DNA of 64,000 nt from Acidobacteriota bacterium (lineage in GTDB: Bacteria > Acidobacteriota > Blastocatellia > Pyrinomonadales > Pyrinomonadaceae). Location of the stretch: positions 124,001-188,000 of the forward strand of contig JAHBSM010000007.1 of assembly GCA_019639115.1 (NCBI GenBank). The letters are read 5' to 3'. Of this stretch, positions 55,207-62,573 are shown in pieces (positions within the stretch are counted from its first letter, which is position 1; every line of letters begins with the position of its first letter). The notes under the pieces are model-generated. The model was not told where the DNA came from, did not search any database, and saw nothing but the letters and a program-made list of their open reading frames with translations. The position numbers and the translations under genes were made by a program.

Positions 55207-55746
55207 TCATTTCTTGCCAAGTATCTCGTCCGCTGAGAATTTCTTTGCAGCCTGAGCTTTGAGTTTCTCTTCGGCCGCTTTCATCATCTGCACATAGTGG
55301 AGCCGCATCTCGGCCAAAAAGTTATCGAGCATCCGGGTTTCTTCCGGGTGCAGATTGCCGGCGGTCTTTTCCTTGAGCATCGCAAGTATGTCCAGCCAGT
55401 ACTTGCCCGTATCAAGATCGAGCATCCGCTGCCCGGTGGCCGGATGCGGAACTGCTCCCAGAGCCGCAGCGGCATTTGTAGCGAGCGTCGAGAGGAAATT
55501 GATAAAGCTCGCCGGATCGTCAAGTCCCGGCACTTCGCCGTCCGGTTGCGCGGCCGCGGGCTCGTCCGTTTCGGCCTCGACGTCTTGATCGAGGGTTCGA
55601 TCGGTGTCGGCGACGACGGCTTGCTCGGCCGCCGGCGGCGGCGCCGGTTCGATCGTTACACCTTCCTTGAGCGAGCCGTCCGCGTTGAATTTACGCCTGT
55701 CGGCCACCTTGAACGTGACCTCTTCTTGTTCGTCCTTTCCGATCAT
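55207..55746 (-). CDS. DUF1844 protein
   Basis: A 179-aa protein. The N-terminal third is a variable acidic/proline linker after VTFKVADRRKFNADGSLKEG. The conserved DUF1844 region begins at about 78 (DPASFINFLSTLATNAAAAL) and includes the ARY helix-type segment LDLDTGKYWLDILAMLKEKT and NLHPEETRMLDNFLAEMRL. Function is unknown; the family is widespread in Acidobacteriota and related phyla. It stands alone between the MBL-fold gene and divergent mazG. Confidence 0.88.
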   Translation of the reverse strand: MIGKDEQEEVTFKVADRRKFNADGSLKEGVTIEPAPPPAAEQAVVADTDRTLDQDVEAETDEPAAAQPDGEVPGLDDPASFINFLSTLATNAAAALGAVPHPATGQRMLDLDTGKYWLDILAMLKEKTAGNLHPEETRMLDNFLAEMRLHYVQMMKAAEEKLKAQAAKKFSADEILGKK

Positions 55747-55827
55747 AGCGTCTGAGATGATTCTACCATTGACGACCGAGCCCCTGCCAGACTGACACCC
55801 GTCAAAGGTTATTGCTAGACTAGTGGC

Positions 55828-56652
55828 ATGGCCGAAGCATTTGACGAACTTGTCGCCACCATGGAGCGGCTAAGAGCGCCCGGAGGTTGTCCCTGGGACG
55901 CCGAGCAGACGTATATGTCGCTGTCGCAGTATCTGCTGGAGGAAGCTTACGAGACATTTGACGCCATCCAAATGGTTGACGCCTCAGGCGATGTCGATCA
56001 CCTAAAGGAAGAACTTGGCGATCTGCTTCTCCAGGTCGTTTTCCACGCCACCATTGGCAAGGAACGCGGCGAATTCACGATCGAGGACGTCGCATCGGGC
56101 ATAACCCGCAAGCTGATCCTGCGTCACCCTCACGTTTTCGGCGACGCCAAATTTGAGCGTGCCGAAGACGTACTGGACAATTGGGACAAGCTAAAAGCAG
56201 ACGAAAGGGCTGCTTCCGGCAAGACCGACAACGGCTCAGGGTCGATCCTGAGCGAGGTCCCGATCCACTTTCCGGGCCTGCTCGAAGCTCTGAAGCTGAC
56301 AAAAAAGGCAGCCAAAGTCGGGTTCGATTGGCAAAACGAGACAGACATCATTGCCAAGGCGAATGAAGAGATCAGCGAGCTCAAACGGGCGGTCGAGTCA
56401 GGCGACAGCTCGAATATCGAAGAAGAGATCGGCGATCTTCTGTTCGCGATAGTCAATCTCGCTCGCCGTCTCGACGTGGAGCCTGAGACAGCGCTCAAAC
56501 GAACCAATAGAAAGTTTCGCACGCGGTTTCAGTTCATCGAGGAAGAGCTCGCCCGCGTGGGGCGTTCGGTCGAAGAGGCAACGCTTGAGGAAATGGATGC
56601 CCTCTGGGATCGAGCAAAACGACAGGCTGCTTCAGATGCCGCCGTCAGTTAA
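55828..56652 (+). CDS. mazG: Nucleoside triphosphate pyrophosphohydrolase MazG
   Basis: A 274-aa all-alpha NTP pyrophosphohydrolase. Two MazG modules are visible: CPWDAEQTYMSLSQYLLEEA with KEELGDLLLQVVFHA, and the second with NEEISELKRAV and IEEEIGDLLFAIVNLARRL, both carrying the ExxE...ExxD metal pattern. MazG degrades abnormal or excess NTPs and, in E. coli, lowers (p)ppGpp downstream of mazEF. Here it converges on the mazE-mazF-SLOG operon, overlapping the last gene by 21 nt tail to tail. Confidence 0.94.
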   Translation: MAEAFDELVATMERLRAPGGCPWDAEQTYMSLSQYLLEEAYETFDAIQMVDASGDVDHLKEELGDLLLQVVFHATIGKERGEFTIEDVASGITRKLILRHPHVFGDAKFERAEDVLDNWDKLKADERAASGKTDNGSGSILSEVPIHFPGLLEALKLTKKAAKVGFDWQNETDIIAKANEEISELKRAVESGDSSNIEEEIGDLLFAIVNLARRLDVEPETALKRTNRKFRTRFQFIEEELARVGRSVEEATLEEMDALWDRAKRQAASDAAVS

Positions 56653-57111
56653 CAGGCGCTCTATGATGGTGCGCACCGGCCCGTATATGAACGGATCCGA
56701 CGACGCTCTAGGGCCTGCAACGTTCAGCTCGGAGACGTCCCGGGCCTTGATCCAGAGACGCAGCTTCTCTATCGCGGCTTCCTGCGAGCAGGCCAGCAGA
56801 TCGATGTGCAAATAGGGTTTTTTCAGATCGCGTGCGAATCTGGCCGTCAGTGCCGAGCCTCCGCTAAGTTTGCCGTGCGAGAATATAACGGTGCCGTCCG
56901 AATGCTCGACGTTCAGACGTGTCCGTTGAGCCGGATCACCCGAAGCGATCTCGATCAAACCCGGATATTCTGCCGCTATCGGGCCATCTTCCGCCCACCT
57001 GCCCCGCGGCACAAAACCGCCGATCTCAACCCCTGAAGCTATTGCGGCATCCAATGCGGCACGGTCGGCTCCGGTCTGTCCGCCGGACCTGATGCGAAGC
57101 TCTCTACTCAG
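56632..57111 (-). CDS. SLOG-fold (circularly permuted YpsA-like) nucleotide-binding protein
   Basis: About 159 aa. The glycine-rich motif RSGGQTGADRAALDAAIASG, then GGFVPRGRWAEDGPI, matches the family once called putative molybdenum carrier and now placed in the SLOG superfamily, proposed to bind nucleotides or nucleotide signals. The motif lies upstream of any ATG, GTG or TTG usable as start: the next such codon (57054) would delete it. A CTG at 57111, seven bases after AGGAG, is the best candidate and overlaps the mazF stop region. It looks translationally coupled to the toxin gene. Confidence 0.78.
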   Translation of the reverse strand: MSRELRIRSGGQTGADRAALDAAIASGVEIGGFVPRGRWAEDGPIAAEYPGLIEIASGDPAQRTRLNVEHSDGTVIFSHGKLSGGSALTARFARDLKKPYLHIDLLACSQEAAIEKLRLWIKARDVSELNVAGPRASSDPFIYGPVRTIIERLLTDGGI

Positions 57112-57427
57112 CGAACATCTCCTGAAGCGTTTCGAGCAGTTTGCGGCCGCGCGCTCGGTCCACGTCGCCGATCTTCTTGACGAGCCGGACCTTATCGATC
57201 GAACGTATCTGATCGAGCACGATCGACCTTTCGCGGTTCAATAGATCGATCGGGATGCGCGTCGGGTGGTTCTCGGCCGGCATCGTCGAGACCGGAGCGA
57301 CGATCACGTAAGATGCGTGCTTGTTCATCTCATTCGGCGACACGACCACAGCCGGGCGAGTGTTCTTGGCGTCGCTCGATGGGCGCTCGTCTATGTTGAC
57401 CAGATAGATCTCAAAGCGCTTTACCAT
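57104..57427 (-). CDS. mazF: MazF/PemK-family mRNA interferase toxin
   Basis: A 107-aa toxin from the ATG that follows GGAGG by eight bases (a GTG two codons earlier is too close). The family start is VKRFEIYLVNIDERPSSDAK, then NTRPAVVVSPNEMN, and the RNA-contact Arg/Thr region is VSTMPAENHPTRI with RSIVLDQIRSIDKVRL. It cleaves mRNA at a short sequence and is neutralised by the upstream antitoxin. It overlaps the antitoxin by 7 nt, typical for this module. Confidence 0.9.
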   Translation of the reverse strand: MVKRFEIYLVNIDERPSSDAKNTRPAVVVSPNEMNKHASYVIVAPVSTMPAENHPTRIPIDLLNRERSIVLDQIRSIDKVRLVKKIGDVDRARGRKLLETLQEMFAE

Positions 57428-57666
57428 TGCCACTGCCTCCGGTCGAACACATTGCCGACGTCACCGTCGAGCAATTCGTCGTCATTCTCGGCCGACGCTT
57501 TGAACGCGGCCTCCCAACCCTCTCTCGGCCTGGTCGTACGCCGGATCAGGATGCCGTCCTGATGTATCTCGAGCTCGACCTCGCCCGAGACACCGCTTTC
57601 TTCGAGCAGCATTTTGGGCAGCCGGATGCCCTGTGAATTACCGATCTGGATGACCTGCGCTTTCAT
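57421..57666 (-). CDS. mazE: MazE/AbrB-type antitoxin
   Basis: An 81-aa antitoxin. The swapped-hairpin DNA-binding domain is MKAQVIQIGNSQGIRLPKM, followed by SGEVELEIHQDGILIR. The acidic, flexible C-terminus (AENDDELLDGDVGNVF) should wrap around MazF. It begins 31 bp after serS on the same strand. A palindrome overlapping its start codon is a likely self-binding site. Confidence 0.9.
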   Translation of the reverse strand: MKAQVIQIGNSQGIRLPKMLLEESGVSGEVELEIHQDGILIRRTTRPREGWEAAFKASAENDDELLDGDVGNVFDRRQWQW

Positions 57667-57682
57667 AATTACATCGTAATTA
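57666..57682. promoter_or_regulatory. Palindrome at the mazE start (candidate autoregulatory operator)
   Basis: TAATTAC and GTAATTA form exact arms around ATC. It lies in the 31-bp gap between serS and mazE and touches the mazE ATG. MazE-type antitoxins bind AT-rich palindromes at their own promoters. Confidence 0.55.
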
Positions 57683-57697
57683 CATTGCTCACGACCG

Positions 57698-58981
57698 TCA
57701 ACTTATCTTCTCAAGGCCATTCATGTACGGCCTGAGAGCCTCGGGTATCGTTACGCTTCCGTCGCTCTGCTGGTAGTTCTCGACTATGGCGATCCACGTT
57801 CGGCCTACGGCCAGGCCGCTCCCATTGAGAGTGTGGACGAACTCCGGCTTCGCCCCGCCGGCCCTGCGAAATCGAGTGTTCATGCGTCGAGCCTGGAAAT
57901 CACCGCAGTTCGAACAGCTTGATATCTCTCGAAATGTGTTCTGCGACGGTATCCACACCTCGATATCGTATGTTTTACGTGCACCGAATCCCATATCACC
58001 GGTCGATAGCACGACCGTCCTGAAAGGGAGCTCGAGCAACTCGAGTATGCGTTCGGCATTCGCCGTCAGCGCCTCGTGCTCTTGTTCGGAGTTCTCCGGC
58101 AGGCAGATCTTGACCAACTCGACCTTCTCGAACTGATGCTGGCGGATCAGGCCTCGAGTGTCGCGGCCATAGCTGCCTGCCTCGCTGCGGAAGCAAGGGG
58201 TATAGGCCGTGTAATGTTTTGGCAGATGAGCCGCCTCAAGTATCTCGCCGGCGTGGTAATTGGTCACCGGCACCTCGGCCGTAGGTATCAGGGCGAGACG
58301 GCGATCATCCGTCGTGTGGAACAGGTCGTCTTCGAACTTCGGCAATTGATTAGTGCCGAAAAGCGACTCGCGATTGACCAGGAACGGCGGCAGCGTTTCG
58401 GTGTAGCCATGTTCCCGCGTCTGTATGTCCAGCATGAAATTGACAAGTGCACGCTCGAGCCTCGCACCCGCACCATTGAGAATCGCGAATCTTGCACCCG
58501 CGATCTTGCCGGCGCGTTCAAGATCGAGTATTCCGAGCGATTCGCCAATGTCTACGTGGTCACGGACCTCGAATTCGAATTCGCGTGGGGTTCCCCATCT
58601 TCGTATCTCGACGTTTGCCGACTCGTCTGGGCCGACAGGCACGTCGGCCGCGGGCAGGTTCGGCAGCCCCGCGAGCAGTTCGTCCATCGCGGCAACTGCC
58701 GCATCGCGTGCGGACTCAAGCTCGGCCTGCGTCTCTTTTAACGCTGACACTTCGGACCTCAGCGCCTCTGCGTCTTCGGCTCTGCCGCTTTGCATCATCG
58801 CACCGATCTCTTTGCTGGCCTGATTCCGCCGCTGGTTCACGGCGTCGGCTTCGCCAATGAGCCGTCTGCGTTCAGCATCGAGGCTGCTGAAACGATCGAG
58901 GTCCGTTTGGGGAAAATTGCGAGCGGCTAGTGCGGCCCGTACAGCCTCTAGATTCTCTCTGACAAAATTGATGTCTAGCAT
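57698..58981 (-). CDS. serS: Seryl-tRNA synthetase
   Basis: A 427-aa class II synthetase that charges tRNA-Ser. The N-terminal long coiled arm is at about 25-105 ([20 protein letters not shown]). Class II motif 2 is [20 protein letters not shown] and motif 3 is [20 protein letters not shown]. The serine site TAEVPVTN is present. It starts 50 bp downstream of a strong palindrome and is followed by mazE after 31 bp, so readthrough into the toxin-antitoxin operon is possible. Confidence 0.97.
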   Translation of the reverse strand: MLDINFVRENLEAVRAALAARNFPQTDLDRFSSLDAERRRLIGEADAVNQRRNQASKEIGAMMQSGRAEDAEALRSEVSALKETQAELESARDAAVAAMDELLAGLPNLPAADVPVGPDESANVEIRRWGTPREFEFEVRDHVDIGESLGILDLERAGKIAGARFAILNGAGARLERALVNFMLDIQTREHGYTETLPPFLVNRESLFGTNQLPKFEDDLFHTTDDRRLALIPTAEVPVTNYHAGEILEAAHLPKHYTAYTPCFRSEAGSYGRDTRGLIRQHQFEKVELVKICLPENSEQEHEALTANAERILELLELPFRTVVLSTGDMGFGARKTYDIEVWIPSQNTFREISSCSNCGDFQARRMNTRFRRAGGAKPEFVHTLNGSGLAVGRTWIAIVENYQQSDGSVTIPEALRPYMNGLEKIS

Positions 58982-59030
58982 TTGTTATTCGTTCAGCGAA
59001 ATTCGCTCGGCCGCCCAGGGCCCGCTGCAT

Positions 59031-59051
59031 TGTAATCACATTGTGATTACA
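59031..59051. promoter_or_regulatory. Palindrome upstream of serS
   Basis: Arms TGTAATCAC and GTGATTACA are exact inverted copies around ATT. It is 50 bp before the serS ATG and shares the word GT(A/G)ATTACATT with the sequence at the mazE start, so one regulator may bind both. The rest of 58982-59204 contains no gene. Confidence 0.5.
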
Positions 59052-59204
59052 TTTGGCTAGGCTTCCATTGTCCGGCCCTTAGCGCGATGACGCGCGTCCT
59101 GCCGGATCGCCGGCTATCTTGTAAGACGATTTCGCTTGCCATAAACTCTATCCTTTGATCTGCGTTGCGCAGCGTATGGATTAAAGGAATTTATCAAAAT
59201 CGAT

Positions 59205-60077
59205 ATGGCAAATAAAATTCACAAGGCCGTTTTCCCGGCGGCTGGACTTGGCACACGGTTTCTTCCGGCGACAAAGGCGAGCCCCAAGGAGATGCTTCCG
59301 CTTGTGGACAAGCCGCTGATCCAGTATTCCGTAGAGGAGGCCGTGGCAAGCGGGGTCGATTCGGTCCTGATAATCACGGGGCGGGACAAGAGCGCCATCG
59401 AGAATCATTTTGACATCTCGTTCGAACTCGAACATCTGCTCAAACAGAAAGGCAAGACCGAGATGTTCGAACAGGTTCGTGCCATTTCAGAGATAGCAAA
59501 GGTCAGCTACACACGGCAGAAAGAGGCTCTAGGACTAGGACACGCGATCCTGCAGGCTCGAGACTTCGTCGGGAACGAACCGTTCGCGGCATTGCTCGCT
59601 GATGACATTGTTGACTCAGAGGTCCCTGCACTCAGGCAGATGATCGACATTTACGAGAAATACGACGCCCCCGTCATCGCAACCATGCAGGTCGAAGGCG
59701 AGGCTATCTCGCGGTTTGGCGTCATCGATGCTGATGAGGTCGAGCCCGGAGTTTACAAGATCAAAGACATGGTCGAGAAACCGGCGTTCGCTGACGCACC
59801 GTCGGATCTGGCCATAATCGGCCGCTACATTTTTACTCCAGATATTTTTGAAGCCATCGATGCCACCGAGCCCGGGGCGGGAGGCGAGATCCAGATCACC
59901 GACGCGATGCGTATCCTGATGCGAGAACGGCCGTTTTACGCCGTCAAGCTCGACGGCGTCCGGCATGATGCCGGGGACAAACTTGGATTCCTGATCGCGA
60001 CCGTCGAGTATGCCTTGAAACGCGGGGATCTCGGCCGCGAGTTTCGCGAATATCTGCGAACGCTGCAATTGGATTAG
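59205..60077 (+). CDS. galU: UTP-glucose-1-phosphate uridylyltransferase
   Basis: A 290-aa nucleotidyltransferase making UDP-glucose for surface polysaccharides. The signature AVFPAAGLGTRFLPATKASP with KEMLPLVDKPLIQYSVEEA is at the N-terminus; LGLGHAILQARDFV, LLADDIVDS (catalytic Asp pair) and KLDGVRHDAGDKLGFL follow. The gene ends with a 4-bp overlap on the convergent MFS gene. It could supply the glycan cluster at 24.7-30.2 kb. Confidence 0.96.
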   Translation: MANKIHKAVFPAAGLGTRFLPATKASPKEMLPLVDKPLIQYSVEEAVASGVDSVLIITGRDKSAIENHFDISFELEHLLKQKGKTEMFEQVRAISEIAKVSYTRQKEALGLGHAILQARDFVGNEPFAALLADDIVDSEVPALRQMIDIYEKYDAPVIATMQVEGEAISRFGVIDADEVEPGVYKIKDMVEKPAFADAPSDLAIIGRYIFTPDIFEAIDATEPGAGGEIQITDAMRILMRERPFYAVKLDGVRHDAGDKLGFLIATVEYALKRGDLGREFREYLRTLQLD

Positions 60078-61261
60078 ACCGGGCCTTCGTTATTTTCGAC
60101 TTGCCGCCCGCCTATCGATAACGCGGCTTGTATCGCGATCAACGCGACGACGATCGCAGCTAGGACAGCCATTCCGGCGCGGAGGCTTGATCGGTTATTT
60201 GACACAAATCCTACGAACCATGTCGAGGCCGCGGCGCCGAGCGTTCCCATTATGAACAAAGGGGTTGCATTGCGCGACGCTTCGGGTCCGCAGGCTCGGT
60301 AAAATCGAGCGACATTGGTCGGAAATATCCACGAGGTCCCAAATCCGGCAACGGCTGCCCCGGCCATAAGTTGTTCGACCGAACCCGCCGACAGGATGAT
60401 CGCCATGCCTGCGAGCATTGCGACGAGCCCGCCGATGAGCATTCGGTCGTCGCTGAAGTATCTAAATAGCATCGGAGCCACGCCCCGGCCCATCACAAAG
60501 AACAGAAAATAAAGCAGCGTTGGCGAAAGCCAGATCGCGGCCTCATATACCCCGATCCGCTCTGTATAGGCCGGGAGCCACCCGCCCATGGCACTTTCAA
60601 AACCGACATGCAGGAAATTGAATACAGCTATCGCCCATGCGATCGGGCGGCGCCACAGACGTGCGGTTTGGACGCCGGCATCGGCCGTAGTTTGTCGCTT
60701 TTCACTATATCGGGCCAGCCCTACGGATACTCCGGCGAATATGAGAATTACTGCTAAGATCGAAGTCGGCACGGTAAGATCGGTCCCGCGAGCCGTCAGA
60801 TCAACGAATGGCTTGCATACGATCGCTCCGAGCCCCCAGCAGAAATTCAAAAAGCTTAGCGCTTGACCCGACCGATGAGTATTCATCTCAAGCACGAGCA
60901 TATTTATAGAAGGAAGGGTCAGTCCGACCCCGAGCCCGATCAGAAGAAAACCACCGAGCACGACGGTGAGAACACCGGCATTCATCGACGCGATGCCGGC
61001 GGCGAGAGCCAGGCACCCGGCCGATACACCTAGCTTATAGCGGCCGATCCGGCCGAGGCGGCTGGTGATCGCAGTGCCAAGCAGCGACCCGGCGAACTGA
61101 GCCGGAAAGAACGATCCTGCCCATAGGTCATTGAGCTCGAAGGCCTTTGCGTGCAGCGGAAGCAGCGGCCCGATGAGGACCGTCGCCGTTCCCGAGACGA
61201 GAAATGCCGCGTGCAGGAGCATCGAAAGTCGGGCAGATGGAGCGGTCTCGGTTGGCTGCAT
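60074..61261 (-). CDS. MFS transporter
   Basis: About 395 aa from the Met of MQPTETAPSARLSMLLHAAF; an upstream ATG at 61351 adds a basic stretch. About twelve hydrophobic helices are visible, with a central loop near 185-215 and the MFS motif-A-like TSRLGRIGRYKLGVSAG after helix 2. The substrate is unknown; the general pattern resembles sugar or metabolite permeases. It converges on galU with a 4-bp overlap and diverges from ribB. Confidence 0.85.
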   Translation of the reverse strand: MQPTETAPSARLSMLLHAAFLVSGTATVLIGPLLPLHAKAFELNDLWAGSFFPAQFAGSLLGTAITSRLGRIGRYKLGVSAGCLALAAGIASMNAGVLTVVLGGFLLIGLGVGLTLPSINMLVLEMNTHRSGQALSFLNFCWGLGAIVCKPFVDLTARGTDLTVPTSILAVILIFAGVSVGLARYSEKRQTTADAGVQTARLWRRPIAWAIAVFNFLHVGFESAMGGWLPAYTERIGVYEAAIWLSPTLLYFLFFVMGRGVAPMLFRYFSDDRMLIGGLVAMLAGMAIILSAGSVEQLMAGAAVAGFGTSWIFPTNVARFYRACGPEASRNATPLFIMGTLGAAASTWFVGFVSNNRSSLRAGMAVLAAIVVALIAIQAALSIGGRQVENNEGPV

Positions 61262-61423
61262 AAGGGACAATTGTGACAACTCGCGTCGAAAAGCACAAAA
61301 CCGTATCGCCGCCATCGCCGAGGCCGGTCCCGCCACGGCCGTAATTCGCAAAGAACGCCTTATTTAGTTAATATTAATGGGATTAAGGCCGCCTCGGCGT
61401 CGAGGCATTGCTGCATTTTTACT

Positions 61424-62551
61424 ATGCCGCTGAGTTCCATCGAAGATGCCGTTCGCGACATTCGCGACGGCAGGATGATCATCATCGTCGATGACGAAGA
61501 TCGCGAGAATGAGGGCGATCTCGTCTGTGCCGCCGAAAAGGTGACGCCCGAGATCATAAATTTCATGGCCCGTTTCGGCCGCGGGCTGATCTGTCTTCCG
61601 CTTACCGAAGAACGCTGCGACGAGCTGCAGCTCTTTCCTCAGACCGCTCACAATACATCGAGCATGGGCACCGCGTTCACGGTCTCGATCGAAGCTCGCG
61701 AAGGTGTAACGACAGGGATATCGGCCGCCGACCGAGCTAAGACGATATTGACGGCTGTCGATCCAGCTACGCGGCCGCATGATCTGGCAAAGCCCGGCCA
61801 CGTGTTCCCTTTGCGTGCCAAGAACGGCGGCGTCCTTGTCCGCGTCGGACAGACCGAAGCAAGTGTTGACATCGCTCGGATCGCGGGATTGAGCCCGGCG
61901 GCGGTCATCTGCGAGATAATGAATGACGACGGTACGATGGCACGTATGGCCGAGCTCGAGCAGTTCGCCGCCGAACATAGCCTCAAGATCGTCTCGGTAG
62001 CGGACCTGGTCAGATACCGCATTTCAAAAGAAACGCTCGTCCGACGGCTGGAAGAAGCCCCGCTCGACCTCGGCAACGGCGTTTGGCGGACGATCGTTTA
62101 TGAGAATCTCATAAATCGCGAGATGCACGTTGCTTTTGTTTACGGGGACGTCTCGGATACAACCGAAACGCCGCTCGTTCGCGTCCAAACCGAGAACGTG
62201 ATCTTTGCCATGTTCGGAGCAAACGTCGGCGAGGCGTCCCGTGCGATCCGGGCGTCCAAAGATGCGATCACAGCCGAAGGCCGCGGGGTCATCTTGTATC
62301 TTCGTCAACGAGAGAATGACCTCGACCTGGCGAACCAGCTGAGGACCTATAGATTGATGAATGACGAGGGCATTGGCCTGGCGGCGGCTCGCGACCGGAC
62401 AGGCTACGGCAAGATCCATGACCTCGGCGTCGGTGCTCAGGTGCTGCGTGATCTCGGATTGAAGCGAATTCGTTTGCTATCGGCCCATCCGCCGCCGCCC
62501 GCGGCTGTGGAAGCCTTTGGACTCGAGATCGTCGAGACCATTCCTGTGTGA
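61424..62551 (+). CDS. ribB: DHBP synthase (RibB) fused to a degenerate GTP cyclohydrolase II-like domain
   Basis: A 375-aa protein. Residues 1-200 are 3,4-dihydroxy-2-butanone-4-phosphate synthase, with [25 protein letters not shown] and NDDGTMARM. The position matching E. coli His153 is Gln143 in [11 protein letters not shown], which may affect metal binding. Residues about 205-375 resemble GTP cyclohydrolase II, but the zinc Cys cluster is absent ([19 protein letters not shown] has no Cys) and the active-site EGRGIGL reads ENDLDL. The second domain is therefore probably inactive, as in RibBX-type proteins. No FMN riboswitch fits in the short leader. Confidence 0.88.
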   Translation: MPLSSIEDAVRDIRDGRMIIIVDDEDRENEGDLVCAAEKVTPEIINFMARFGRGLICLPLTEERCDELQLFPQTAHNTSSMGTAFTVSIEAREGVTTGISAADRAKTILTAVDPATRPHDLAKPGHVFPLRAKNGGVLVRVGQTEASVDIARIAGLSPAAVICEIMNDDGTMARMAELEQFAAEHSLKIVSVADLVRYRISKETLVRRLEEAPLDLGNGVWRTIVYENLINREMHVAFVYGDVSDTTETPLVRVQTENVIFAMFGANVGEASRAIRASKDAITAEGRGVILYLRQRENDLDLANQLRTYRLMNDEGIGLAAARDRTGYGKIHDLGVGAQVLRDLGLKRIRLLSAHPPPPAAVEAFGLEIVETIPV

Positions 62552-62573
62552 CCCTATCTCTCCTGCGGCTGCG

